The position numbers and the translations under genes are program-made. A stretch of 23,380 nucleotides of DNA from a virus: positions 1 through 23,380 of the IMG/VR virus record IMGVR_UViG_3300005613_002514, one strand, 5' to 3'. The notes below the pieces were generated by a model, which made no database searches, was not told where the DNA came from, and saw only the letters and a program-made list of their open reading frames with translations. Below, piece after piece: positions 8,162-15,452 of this stretch. The first letter of the stretch is position 1, and each line of letters begins with the position of its first letter.

Positions 8162-9328
8162 TTAATATAATCCCATCCAACCACCAAGTGTAGTTTTACT
8201 TAAAAACCCTTTTTCGTCCTCTGGCATAATGTTTACAGGTTTCTGTAAGAGGTTACTAAATCCTGCTTGATTTTGCATCATGTTACTTAAATCACCAGCT
8301 CTGACCCCAGCAAGAAGCTGTATAGACTGTGCATCAGTAAGTCCACCAAATTGATTAGGATTAACCATTCCACCAGTAACTGAGCCAATACCTGACATTT
8401 GACCAAGTTGCCCGAATGTTCCAAGTCCAACCTGTTGTCTTTGTGAGTCTCTAGCTAGAGAATCTGACATAAACCTATTCCTAATCTCTGCTAATTTTGC
8501 CGCACTTTGTGTAGCATACTCTGCCGCAGGTTCAGCCGCACCTTCTTTGAGAACATCATCAACAAGTGAGCTTGACATAAACCCAGTATTATAAAGCTGT
8601 GCATAAGCCTGATCTGTTAAATCATCAAAGTACCCTTTAAAATCTTCTTTAAAGTAATCTTCTATAGCTTGCATCCCTTCCATTTCAGGTTGAGACATGC
8701 CACCACTTGCGATCTGCATTCCCTGTTGCATTAGCATTGGGGTCATTACATTACGGACACCAGCCCCTCTTTGTTCTTGCTGTGCATAAAGGAAAGGTAA
8801 ACCTTGAGCTGCCATCATAGCCTGCATGTTCAGCCCTTGCATCATATCTCTAATATTTTGCTGTTGTTCTCCTGCCGTTATTTCAGGTCCAATTGATTTA
8901 GGAGCGGCTTTGATTTTTCCATTTTTTATATCAAGCCCTTCTATATCATTTTTTCGGATATATTTTTTAAACCCTTTATCGTCCGCAAAAGTTAATTTTT
9001 TCTTTCCTGCAATTTTATTTGCTCTAGCTTGCGCCTCTTCTTGAGTAAAACCTTTTTCAGATGTCAAGTAATCAATATAAGCATCTTTCTTTTGTTGCTG
9101 TCCTGAAACTTCTCTCGTTCCAGTAATACTAACTCCCCCTGGTCCAGTTGCTCTTGCTCCTGTAGCCGCACCGAATCGAGCCATATAATCCTCATACTGC
9201 TTAACGGCTGAGGCGTGCATTTCTGGAGTGTACATTGAAACAGGACCACTTGGCGGTGAACCTTGTAAGCCTTTAATAGCTTGTGAACCGATTGAGGCTA
9301 TTGCCGCCATTGTCATTGGATCAACCAT
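8162..9328 (-). CDS. Internal virion protein, Ala/Gln/Met-rich, 388 residues
   Basis: This 388-residue protein starts with a short Ala-rich segment (MVDPMTMAAIASIGSQAIKG). Residues about 95-150 form a charged Lys-rich region, and residues 165-215 a strikingly Met/Gln-rich one (MMQGLNMQAMMAAQGLPFL). Helical Ala/Asp/Tyr segments and a Gly/Gln/Asn-rich tail follow. The composition and the position just after the nozzle gene fit an ejection or inner-core protein. No catalytic motif is visible. A perfect TATAAT hexamer lies 6 bases before the ATG, partly overlapping the end of the upstream gene. It may be chance or an internal promoter. Confidence 0.7.
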   Translation of the reverse strand: MVDPMTMAAIASIGSQAIKGLQGSPPSGPVSMYTPEMHASAVKQYEDYMARFGAATGARATGPGGVSITGTREVSGQQQKKDAYIDYLTSEKGFTQEEAQARANKIAGKKKLTFADDKGFKKYIRKNDIEGLDIKNGKIKAAPKSIGPEITAGEQQQNIRDMMQGLNMQAMMAAQGLPFLYAQQEQRGAGVRNVMTPMLMQQGMQIASGGMSQPEMEGMQAIEDYFKEDFKGYFDDLTDQAYAQLYNTGFMSSSLVDDVLKEGAAEPAAEYATQSAAKLAEIRNRFMSDSLARDSQRQQVGLGTFGQLGQMSGIGSVTGGMVNPNQFGGLTDAQSIQLLAGVRAGDLSNMMQNQAGFSNLLQKPVNIMPEDEKGFLSKTTLGGWMGLY

Positions 9329-9342
9329 ATAGACATTATACC

Positions 9343-11010
9343 CTACAAAGTTGGTCTGTTTGTGTAATATCCCCTGAAACGTACCTCTGATATGAATAAA
9401 TCAAACTTTCCACTTGCTTGAAGTAAACACTGAAGCACCTGTCCTTCACCAGCAGCAACTTCTTTACTTTCTGTATTTATGGGAACACCACCGCTGAAAC
9501 CATATTTGTATTGTGGATCACCGTATATTGCAGTACCAAAGGTAGCTTGAATAGATGGTTTTAATGTAAATGTTATCGGTAAACCTGTAAGAGAGTTATC
9601 CCATTTTAAGGTTAGGACCAGATTAACGTCTCCCTCTGCGATTAATCTATAGTAAAGAATGATATCCGTAATCTTCTTGGTTACATCTCTATCCCCAAAA
9701 TCTAACGGAGCTAGTCGATACTCAAGAGCTATATCGTTTCCATTATAAGCAACCCCTGAATCTGAGACTAGGTATTTACTGATATCCCCGACAATGACAC
9801 TATTTCTATCTTTATCAACAAATACGCTGTGTGCATCAACATTTAAGCCTTTATCAAAACTCCATTCAGGTTCATTCTTTGTTTCTGCGTATGAGTAGAC
9901 ATACCTAGTATTTGCGTAAAATTTATCATCACTTTCAGGAAGCCAGAGTTGTAATTCCCCTTTTACTTTATCATTGACTAAAATCGTTCTTTCTAAAGTT
10001 GAGCATTTAAAAGACTCCAAATCAGGGAATATTAACTCAGATAAGCCTAGTGGTCGTGTATCTTGAAAATTCTGTGAACTAGCTAAAGAGTATAAGGCTT
10101 TATTAGAGGCTAAGAAAAAAATATCACTACTGTTACTTTTAGCAAAGGCTCTTTTCCCAATACATCCAATTTCTCTATCAAGTGGCTTAACCTGTATTGT
10201 TGGTTGTGGTGCATTGACTCTTGGTGCATAAACTCCAGACCAGAGGAATATTTCATTTTTACAGAAGATAACGAGATACTGATTACTTATAACTTCAAGT
10301 CCTGTAATTGGTGAATTTGAGAACAGATTTAAGAAGAAAGGGATATCAATACCCGAACTTGAATTATCCTCAAAATCCAATGACCCTATCTTTGAAGCAT
10401 ATAATCTAGTCGGAGCTATATTGTCGCCACTAAGGACATATCTACCTTCGTTAAACACCCCCAAAGAAGGATAGCCAATATCCCCTCCAAGAGTAGTCGG
10501 ATTATCTTCTTGTGCATATGGAGATTCTGCTAATTCTGTTTTGTTACTATTTGTGTAACTCGGTGGCCATGCTAAAGCCTGCGCTACTTTATCTTTAATA
10601 TGTACTGGTGGGTTTGCCCCATCTACCATTAGACATTCACCAAAGGTAGACTGAACAAGGAAAGGTTCGCCAGATGAAAACCATTCTGAGTAAATCTTTT
10701 CAGGGAATCCTGACTGATTATCTATTAAATAAATATTAGGGTAAGAGACCCCAATGTAACTAGGTTCTTCCCTTGCATTTTCAAAATAGAAGAGTCCATC
10801 CCAGTGAATGTTTTGTAGTTGTCCTGGAAATAAATCTTCTATCCCTCTTTTATTTGCTAAGCCAGAGGCTAGTAAAACTTCATTATTCTTCGCTTGTGAA
10901 GTTTGTCCTTGTTGAAGCTGTAGAGGATCATCTCTTTTATTGAGCCCTCCAAAGAACTTATAAGAATAAGATATTTCTTGCCCTCTTCCTTGTATTGGAT
11001 TTAAGGTCAT
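9343..11010 (-). CDS. Tail nozzle / tail stabilisation protein (P22 gp10-like position)
   Basis: This 555-residue beta-rich protein has an N-terminal segment (residues 17-60, FGGLNKRDDPLQLQQGQTSQ followed by an ASGLANKRGIEDL motif) of the kind found at the start of phage tail-nozzle and stabilisation proteins. A long region then alternates short strands and loops, with repeated aromatic-plus-Gly motifs such as IFFLASNKALYSLA and YLVIFCKNEIFLWSG, which suggests a beta-propeller. The C-terminal 130 residues form a beta domain. In podoviruses this protein closes the tail tube and binds fibres. It comes 3 bases after the Gly/Met repeat gene and downstream of the connector gene, the usual order. 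The assignment rests on fold-like patterns and position, not on a verified homology. Confidence 0.7.
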   Translation of the reverse strand: MTLNPIQGRGQEISYSYKFFGGLNKRDDPLQLQQGQTSQAKNNEVLLASGLANKRGIEDLFPGQLQNIHWDGLFYFENAREEPSYIGVSYPNIYLIDNQSGFPEKIYSEWFSSGEPFLVQSTFGECLMVDGANPPVHIKDKVAQALAWPPSYTNSNKTELAESPYAQEDNPTTLGGDIGYPSLGVFNEGRYVLSGDNIAPTRLYASKIGSLDFEDNSSSGIDIPFFLNLFSNSPITGLEVISNQYLVIFCKNEIFLWSGVYAPRVNAPQPTIQVKPLDREIGCIGKRAFAKSNSSDIFFLASNKALYSLASSQNFQDTRPLGLSELIFPDLESFKCSTLERTILVNDKVKGELQLWLPESDDKFYANTRYVYSYAETKNEPEWSFDKGLNVDAHSVFVDKDRNSVIVGDISKYLVSDSGVAYNGNDIALEYRLAPLDFGDRDVTKKITDIILYYRLIAEGDVNLVLTLKWDNSLTGLPITFTLKPSIQATFGTAIYGDPQYKYGFSGGVPINTESKEVAAGEGQVLQCLLQASGKFDLFISEVRFRGYYTNRPTL

Positions 11011-11013
11011 ATC

Positions 11014-11835
11014 TTATTTACCCTTTTTTCTAATTTGCCTTTGTTGCACTTTCCCTAATTGTCCTTGTGCCGCTTTAACATTACCAGACCTAACAAGTTT
11101 ACGAACCTTGCCATATCCTCCACCTTTAGTGTTAGCTAGAATCTGATTTGCGGCTTTAGTTCTATCTTCTACAGAGTTAAACTTCCCTGCTCCTTGGAAC
11201 TCCATAGGATTTTTAAGTCCATAGGTTGGTGCTGGTGTTTGTTTTGGTAATTGCCCTGCCCCTGTTTGTCCGACTTGATCTGCTGATACGATTTCAGTTT
11301 CTGGCTGCGTTGCTGGTTCTTGTACTGGTGTTTGTTCTACTGGTGCTTGCTGAGGCTTCTGCGCTGGAGTGTAATATTCCTGTTGCATCCTTGCAATGTC
11401 TTCACCTGACACTTCATTCCCTTCTTTGTCATAGTAAATAGGTGCTGACAATATAGCCATACCATAACTGTCTCTGCGACTAGGTTGATCTGCTACTGTT
11501 AGCCCATATTTGTCAAGAAACGCTTGATGCTCTTGCTGTATTGGGCTTTGCTCAGTTGGCATAAACTGATTATTATAGAACTGTTGTCCTAATCCAGATA
11601 AAGCCTGCGGTGAGAACATTGGGTAGTAATTAGGGAACATTCCGCCCATGTCGCCAAAGCCACCCATGCCATAACCCATGCCACCAAAGCCACCCATGCC
11701 ATAACCCATGCCACCAAGGCCACCCATGCCATAACCCATGCCACCAAGGCCACCGAAGCCAGACATTTGTGGACTAACACCATAACCCATCATCATATAA
11801 GGGTCGTAACCACCAAAACCAAATTGCATGTTCAT
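11014..11835 (-). CDS. Gly/Met/Tyr-repeat virion-associated protein
   Basis: This 273-residue low-complexity protein has three parts. Residues 1-75 are built of Gly, Met, Tyr and Phe, with repeated GGMGYGMGG units and an FGFGGYDPYMMMGYG start. Residues 75-140 are more globular (QQEHQAFLDKYGLTVADQ). The C-terminal third is Gln/Pro/Thr-rich and ends strongly basic (QRQIRKKGK). No membrane helix or enzyme motif is seen. Its ATG overlaps the stop of the connector gene by 4 bases (ATGA type), indicating coupling. It lies between connector and nozzle genes, so it is presumably a minor virion protein or assembly factor. The Gly/Tyr/Met repeats resemble adhesive or phase-separating sequences, but that is inference from composition only. 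Confidence 0.75.
   Translation of the reverse strand: MNMQFGFGGYDPYMMMGYGVSPQMSGFGGLGGMGYGMGGLGGMGYGMGGFGGMGYGMGGFGDMGGMFPNYYPMFSPQALSGLGQQFYNNQFMPTEQSPIQQEHQAFLDKYGLTVADQPSRRDSYGMAILSAPIYYDKEGNEVSGEDIARMQQEYYTPAQKPQQAPVEQTPVQEPATQPETEIVSADQVGQTGAGQLPKQTPAPTYGLKNPMEFQGAGKFNSVEDRTKAANQILANTKGGGYGKVRKLVRSGNVKAAQGQLGKVQQRQIRKKGK
11654..11760. repeat. About 3.5 tandem 30-bp repeats in the Gly/Met gene
   Basis: Copies begin at 11654, 11684, 11714 and (partial) 11744. Each 30-bp unit encodes ten residues of the GMGYGMGG(L/F)G type. The period is a multiple of three, so slippage changes repeat number without a frameshift. Copies differ at only one or two bases, which suggests recent expansion. Confidence 0.9.
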
Positions 11836-12536
11836 AATTGTCTATCCCCACTCATAACCCTTACATGGAGTCTACCAGCTTTCCCTTTGCGTTTTGATAG
11901 CCCATTGTTTCTCTCTTGATAAACTTTAAGGGCTTCAACTGCATCAATTAAAGCTTTTTGCGCTCGTGGGTCTTGTTTCTTTTCTAGGTAGTAAGCTTCT
12001 ACAATCTGAACTAGGACAAGATCACCTTCTGCATCAAAAGTCGTGATATTAGTTAAATCTTCCACTTCTAAGAGTGGGGTTACTTTATCGTAATGTATTT
12101 GAAGATCATAAGCTTCTGTTGGTATTGGTAGGATTTTCAAGTCTGTATTCTGAACATAAACATACTGTGGTCTATTATCCGGAAACTCCTGTAATTTAAG
12201 TTGCTCGACTGTCTCCAAGCTGTCAATAACAGTTAGAGGAATCCAAGAGTTACTATCATCAGACTTACGTTTTACGTTCTTAATAACCTTAATATCCCAA
12301 GGAGCATCTTCAATATTCGTTAAAGTACCTACTCCAACGCTCGTTGAGATTGTTCTAATTTCTCTACCAACTACATTTGATTTAGTAGAAGTATTGAATT
12401 TGTATAGAGCTTTCTCTAGTAAAGATGTAGCTTCCCTAGCCTCTGCTGTCGTTGAAGTAAGAGCAGTCAAAGGTAAGTCAGCCGCACCTACCCTTGACCT
12501 AACTTTGTTATAAATTGCTCGGTATGATAAGACTAT
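11832..12536 (-). CDS. Head-to-tail connector (adaptor) protein, likely starting at AUA
   Basis: The protein is helical at both ends with a beta-rich middle (residues about 80-160) and a basic C-terminus (LSKRKGKAGRLHVRVM), like the ring-forming adaptors below portals (P22 gp4 / T7 gp11 position). The first standard start codon is TTG at 12470, but it has no ribosome binding site and leaves a 62-base gap. The same frame is open upstream to a TAA at 12552-12554. The 22 added residues read as a plausible helix (LSYRAIYNKVRSRVGAADLP), typical of adaptor N-termini. The upstream gene's TAG overlaps an ATA at 12534-12536 by four bases, matching the 4-base overlaps of neighbouring genes, and AGGGG lies 7 bases before it. 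I therefore place the start at 12536 (234 residues). The safe minimum is 11832-12470 (212 residues). Confidence 0.7.
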   Translation of the reverse strand: MVLSYRAIYNKVRSRVGAADLPLTALTSTTAEAREATSLLEKALYKFNTSTKSNVVGREIRTISTSVGVGTLTNIEDAPWDIKVIKNVKRKSDDSNSWIPLTVIDSLETVEQLKLQEFPDNRPQYVYVQNTDLKILPIPTEAYDLQIHYDKVTPLLEVEDLTNITTFDAEGDLVLVQIVEAYYLEKKQDPRAQKALIDAVEALKVYQERNNGLSKRKGKAGRLHVRVMSGDRQL

Positions 12537-13099
12537 ACCTTCACCCCTGCCTTAAATATTTCTTCTATCTGTTCAATCTGTTCTTCTGTTATCGCTGGCT
12601 TTTTCGTCAGAATATTCTTCTCAGTTAAAATAAAGTCTATTGCTGATTTCTTTTTATCTGAGGACAATTTCTTATCGTTCATCATCTTCCAGTGTTTAAG
12701 ACTAATATTTCTTTCAGGTTCATCTAGGTTTCTAAAGTCAAAGTTAATATCGCAGACATAGTGAATAGGTGGAATATCTCGTGCAAATTCACGTGTACCA
12801 ATGAAAAAGCGAAGTAATCTTTCCCAGTCGCCATCTCTTGCAAATAAATCTGTCCTTACATAGAACAAGGGATTTGAACTAGCAAAAGAATCAAATTCAC
12901 TATGTTTAACGCCATGGTAGACGTTTTTTTGAAAGCCTGGATTTGGTAATCCATCATCTCCGACTTTATAATCGAACCCTCTTGTTAAGATTAATGGTCT
13001 AAGTCCATTACCTTCAATTAGCTTTCCATCTTCATCTCTATGTGGACTAATAACATCTTGAGATATTGTCAATCCTAATCTGTTTGTAATAAATGGCAT
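12533..13099 (-). CDS. Unidentified 188-residue protein following the capsid gene
   Basis: This 188-residue protein has a strong ribosome binding site (AAGGAG, 7 bases before ATG), and its gene is the first after the capsid gene. Residues 1-110 are mixed beta and loop with many aromatic and charged residues (LLRFFIGTREFARDIPPIHY). Residues 115-188 are helical, Lys/Glu/Asp-rich and end in two amphipathic helices (EEQIEQIEEIFKAG). There is no membrane segment or signal. I do not recognise the family. Its placement between capsid and connector suggests a head-completion or accessory structural role. Its TAG stop overlaps the putative AUA start of the connector gene. Confidence 0.8.
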   Translation of the reverse strand: MPFITNRLGLTISQDVISPHRDEDGKLIEGNGLRPLILTRGFDYKVGDDGLPNPGFQKNVYHGVKHSEFDSFASSNPLFYVRTDLFARDGDWERLLRFFIGTREFARDIPPIHYVCDINFDFRNLDEPERNISLKHWKMMNDKKLSSDKKKSAIDFILTEKNILTKKPAITEEQIEQIEEIFKAGVKV

Positions 13100-13138
13100 A
13101 TTGTTTCTCCTTATGCCTCAATCTTACCATAGAGAAAG

Positions 13139-13168
13139 GGTATCGAGGGGTTATAATTCCCCGATACC
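13139..13168 (-). terminator. Hairpin on the capsid stop codon, probable weak terminator
   Basis: On the minus strand GGTATCG (13162-13168) pairs with CGATACC (13139-13145). An inner GGG/CCC stem lies next to a small bulge and encloses an AATTATAA loop. The 5' arm is the last codons of the capsid gene and the stop lies in the loop. CTTTCTCT follows, a poor U-tract. The place corresponds to the terminator after gene 10 in T7. It could be a leaky terminator or an mRNA-stabilising or processing hairpin. Confidence 0.6.
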
Positions 13169-14392
13169 TGTGATCCAAGCATGTAATTCTGGTCTGTTAA
13201 AGACTGTAGTATAGCCATTTAACATCATCTTAGACTCATAGTTACCATAAACTGGTAAGTCAATTTCTTTCATCAAGTGGAAGATTTCGATAGAGATATC
13301 TTCTTGGTTAGTATCAACGAACATTGATCTTGAACCTTGAAGAGCCTGTGAAGGGCATAAGTAGAAGTTAAAGCCACCTGCCTTGATAATTTCGATCTCA
13401 CCTGAAATAATTGATCTTTCGCCTCTTTCTGGTACTCCACGAGCTACATCTCTGTTTTGCTCAATTCTACCAAGAGCTTCAAAAGTTTCTTCTAAATCTG
13501 GGTCAATGTAAACTTTACACATATTAGACTTACCAAATTGCCTAGACATTTGACCTCTAACTCTGCCTGCACCTCTGTTTCTTAGTGCATGTGCTAATCT
13601 TGACCAGAATCTAAGAGAAGGAGCTTTGTTAGCTAAATCCTCGGTGTACATATTTTTCTGTAAGCCAAGGGTAATAATTCCACCTGCTCTTTGTCCATCT
13701 GAACCTTGAATTGTTCCATCTGGTGTTAAAGTTGCAGGTGTACCTGATCCTTTTCTACGAGGACCAAAGAAACCTTCAACTTCAAAGTTTAAGAACACAG
13801 AAGGCATTTGCTTTTCTGTTTGGTGTTCAAAAGTAAATTCGTTTACATCTGTAACTATGACATTGTCTTTCATGTCATTAGCAAGACTCATTCTGTAAGA
13901 GAAGTAGCTATTGTAATTGTAGTTTGTACTACCAAAACTAATATCATTTCCTGGGTGTGCATCAGAAGTCATGTCGTCATGTCTACTAATTGTGAAGTTA
14001 GTATCTGCCGCTAAGTTACCATCTGAATAACCTGCCGCTACTTCGACTGTTGCTTCGTTTGTTGCCGCATTGAAAGATTTTAAAACAAATCGACCAGTAC
14101 CAGAACCTGTAACAAATTCTGTTCTTCCTGGGATTAAGTGGTTAGAGTAATCATTAAGCGGATCAGTCTTTAAGACAAGGACACCATCACCAGCGGTATA
14201 AGCTGTCTCTAACTCTACCTTGTTCACTGGGTCTCTATCGCTCGCCCATCTTCTAGTACCTGGCGTGCTTGAAACTACTTTCATATTGTCCATGACAAGT
14301 GGCGTATCGACTCTTGAAGCTGATTGCTTGAGCAAGTCAATAGACTGGACTGTCAGTAGTTGAGATTGATCTTGTTGTAAATTATTAACCAT
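13151..14392 (-). CDS. Major capsid protein
   Basis: This 413-residue protein has the size and character of HK97-fold capsid proteins of podo- and siphoviruses: a Gln/Ser/Leu-rich N-arm (LQQDQSQLLTVQSIDLLKQS), a beta-rich Gly/Thr domain with a probable extended loop (residues 45-130), and a long central helical part with Arg-rich motifs (LRFWSRLAHALRNRGAGRVR). The ending, with FNRPELHAWITGIGEL, is well conserved in style. It is preceded by a Gln/Glu-rich scaffold gene and followed by the connector region, the expected order. The frame extends to a TTG at 14416, but that lies inside a hairpin. I use the ATG at 14392, just after the hairpin. Neither start has a good ribosome binding site, which is odd for the most abundant virion protein. 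The resemblance to SU10-type capsid proteins is from memory and unverified. Confidence 0.85.
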   Translation of the reverse strand: MVNNLQQDQSQLLTVQSIDLLKQSASRVDTPLVMDNMKVVSSTPGTRRWASDRDPVNKVELETAYTAGDGVLVLKTDPLNDYSNHLIPGRTEFVTGSGTGRFVLKSFNAATNEATVEVAAGYSDGNLAADTNFTISRHDDMTSDAHPGNDISFGSTNYNYNSYFSYRMSLANDMKDNVIVTDVNEFTFEHQTEKQMPSVFLNFEVEGFFGPRRKGSGTPATLTPDGTIQGSDGQRAGGIITLGLQKNMYTEDLANKAPSLRFWSRLAHALRNRGAGRVRGQMSRQFGKSNMCKVYIDPDLEETFEALGRIEQNRDVARGVPERGERSIISGEIEIIKAGGFNFYLCPSQALQGSRSMFVDTNQEDISIEIFHLMKEIDLPVYGNYESKMMLNGYTTVFNRPELHAWITGIGEL

Positions 14393-14395
14393 ACT

Positions 14396-14441
14396 CTTAC
14401 ATATAGCACCACACAATCAAACGTGCAATGCTATACGCAAA
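14396..14441 (-). promoter_or_regulatory. 19-bp RNA hairpin directly before the capsid start codon
   Basis: On the minus strand the 19 bases 14441-14423 pair without interruption (G-U pairs allowed, 7 of 19) with 14414-14396, around an 8-base loop. The core TATAGCA/TGCTATA is perfect Watson-Crick. The hairpin fills most of the gap between scaffold and capsid genes and ends 3 bases before the capsid ATG. There is no U-tract, so it is unlikely to be a terminator. It may be an RNase III processing site or a translation-control element. Confidence 0.65.
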
Positions 14442-14456
14442 AGATAAGATTTTTTC

Positions 14457-15200
14457 CTAACGCTGGTTTATTATTTTAAGGGCTTCAGATAAGCTTGTAA
14501 CTTGAGGCTTGGTCTCTTTACTTGGTTGAGTTTTACTAGCGTTACTGTCGAGCCCAGTCTTAATTTTAGAGTTTACTTTGTTTTGTCCAAGGTAGTTATT
14601 AACAAAAGATTGATGTTTAGCAATAATCTGATTAGCTAATTGCGTATTCACTTGTCCTTGCGCTTTAGACTCTACTTCGTTTATGGATTCGTAGTATTTC
14701 AGTTTTATTAAAGCCTGCTTTTCCTCTGGTAGAGTTTTAATTTTATTAGCTAAGTAGTTAGCATCATAATCACTTAACACTGTATTGTAATACTGCTTTT
14801 GTTCTTCCTGTTGTCTTTGATATAAGCTTTGTTGTTTATAGTTATCATACTGTTCCAATTGTTTACGTACAATACTAGCGATATCTGATTCAGTAAACCC
14901 TTCATCTGTATAACCCTGGATATCCTGCTGTGCCTGCGTTTCTTCCTGTGTTGGCATATTTTGTAATTGTCTTTGCTCTTCCTGTTGCCTTTGAATATTT
15001 GCAAGAACCCTGTCTCTAACAGTCTCTTGGATTCTAGCTAGAATTTCGGGGTTGTTTAAGTCATAAGTATCTGGCTCTAACTCTACATTTTGAGCATCAT
15101 CTTCTAGGTTTTCCTCTTGAGGCTCTGCTTCGTTTACCTCTGTTTCTTCTTGAGTGTTTACGACTTCTTGTTCTTCTATATTTGTATTTTCTTCTGACAT
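14457..15200 (-). CDS. Capsid scaffolding protein
   Basis: This 247-residue, highly acidic, Gln-rich protein has an N-terminal 50 residues that are almost all Glu, Asp, Asn and Thr. Residues 55-200 are long helices dense in Gln, Glu, Arg and Tyr (RQQEEQRQLQ, YQRQQEEQKQYY), and the C-terminus is a short basic helix (SLSEALKIINQR). This is the classic pattern of phage scaffolds, whose basic C-terminal helix binds the capsid protein. It lies immediately upstream of the capsid gene and has one of the best ribosome binding sites of the window (AAGGAG, 8 bases before ATG), in line with many copies per procapsid. The function is confident from position and composition although sequence conservation in scaffolds is low. 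Confidence 0.85.
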   Translation of the reverse strand: MSEENTNIEEQEVVNTQEETEVNEAEPQEENLEDDAQNVELEPDTYDLNNPEILARIQETVRDRVLANIQRQQEEQRQLQNMPTQEETQAQQDIQGYTDEGFTESDIASIVRKQLEQYDNYKQQSLYQRQQEEQKQYYNTVLSDYDANYLANKIKTLPEEKQALIKLKYYESINEVESKAQGQVNTQLANQIIAKHQSFVNNYLGQNKVNSKIKTGLDSNASKTQPSKETKPQVTSLSEALKIINQR

Positions 15201-15215
15201 GATTGCTTCTCCTTG

Positions 15216-15452
15216 TTAATCAAAAAAACCTAACTCTTGTGCCATTGCGGCATAAGTTGATCTTATAGTATATAATCTTACAACATCTTCCGAGCTTGTA
15301 CCTTCCGTGATTTGATGTGGGTAAGCCTGCGATCGTAAAAACTCTCCGATTACTTGCCATGCGTTTGGACATGAATGTTTAATTTCATCAACCGCTTTTT
15401 CTATTTTGGTCTTAGGTTTTATTACCGAGTCTGTCTTTTTAAAGTGTTTCAT
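15216..15452 (-). CDS. Small 78-residue protein between portal and scaffold
   Basis: This 78-residue protein has a basic N-terminus (MKHFKKTDSVIKPKTK) followed by helices (EKAVDEIKHSCPNAWQVIGEFL and an STYAAMAQELGFFD end). There is no membrane segment. Its ATG overlaps the portal stop by four bases (ATGA), so it is translationally coupled to the portal. I do not recognise it. Small genes at this position in short-tailed phages are usually head-assembly accessories, and that is the inference here. Confidence 0.75.
   Translation of the reverse strand: MKHFKKTDSVIKPKTKIEKAVDEIKHSCPNAWQVIGEFLRSQAYPHQITEGTSSEDVVRLYTIRSTYAAMAQELGFFD

Noticed and set aside
11654-11760. CRISPR-like array of 30-bp repeats
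   Set aside because: There are no spacers; the copies abut and are in frame within a gene.
14393-14416. Capsid start at the TTG (14416)
   Set aside because: It lies inside the 3' arm and loop region of the hairpin, has no ribosome binding site and adds an atypical Cys-rich N-terminus.
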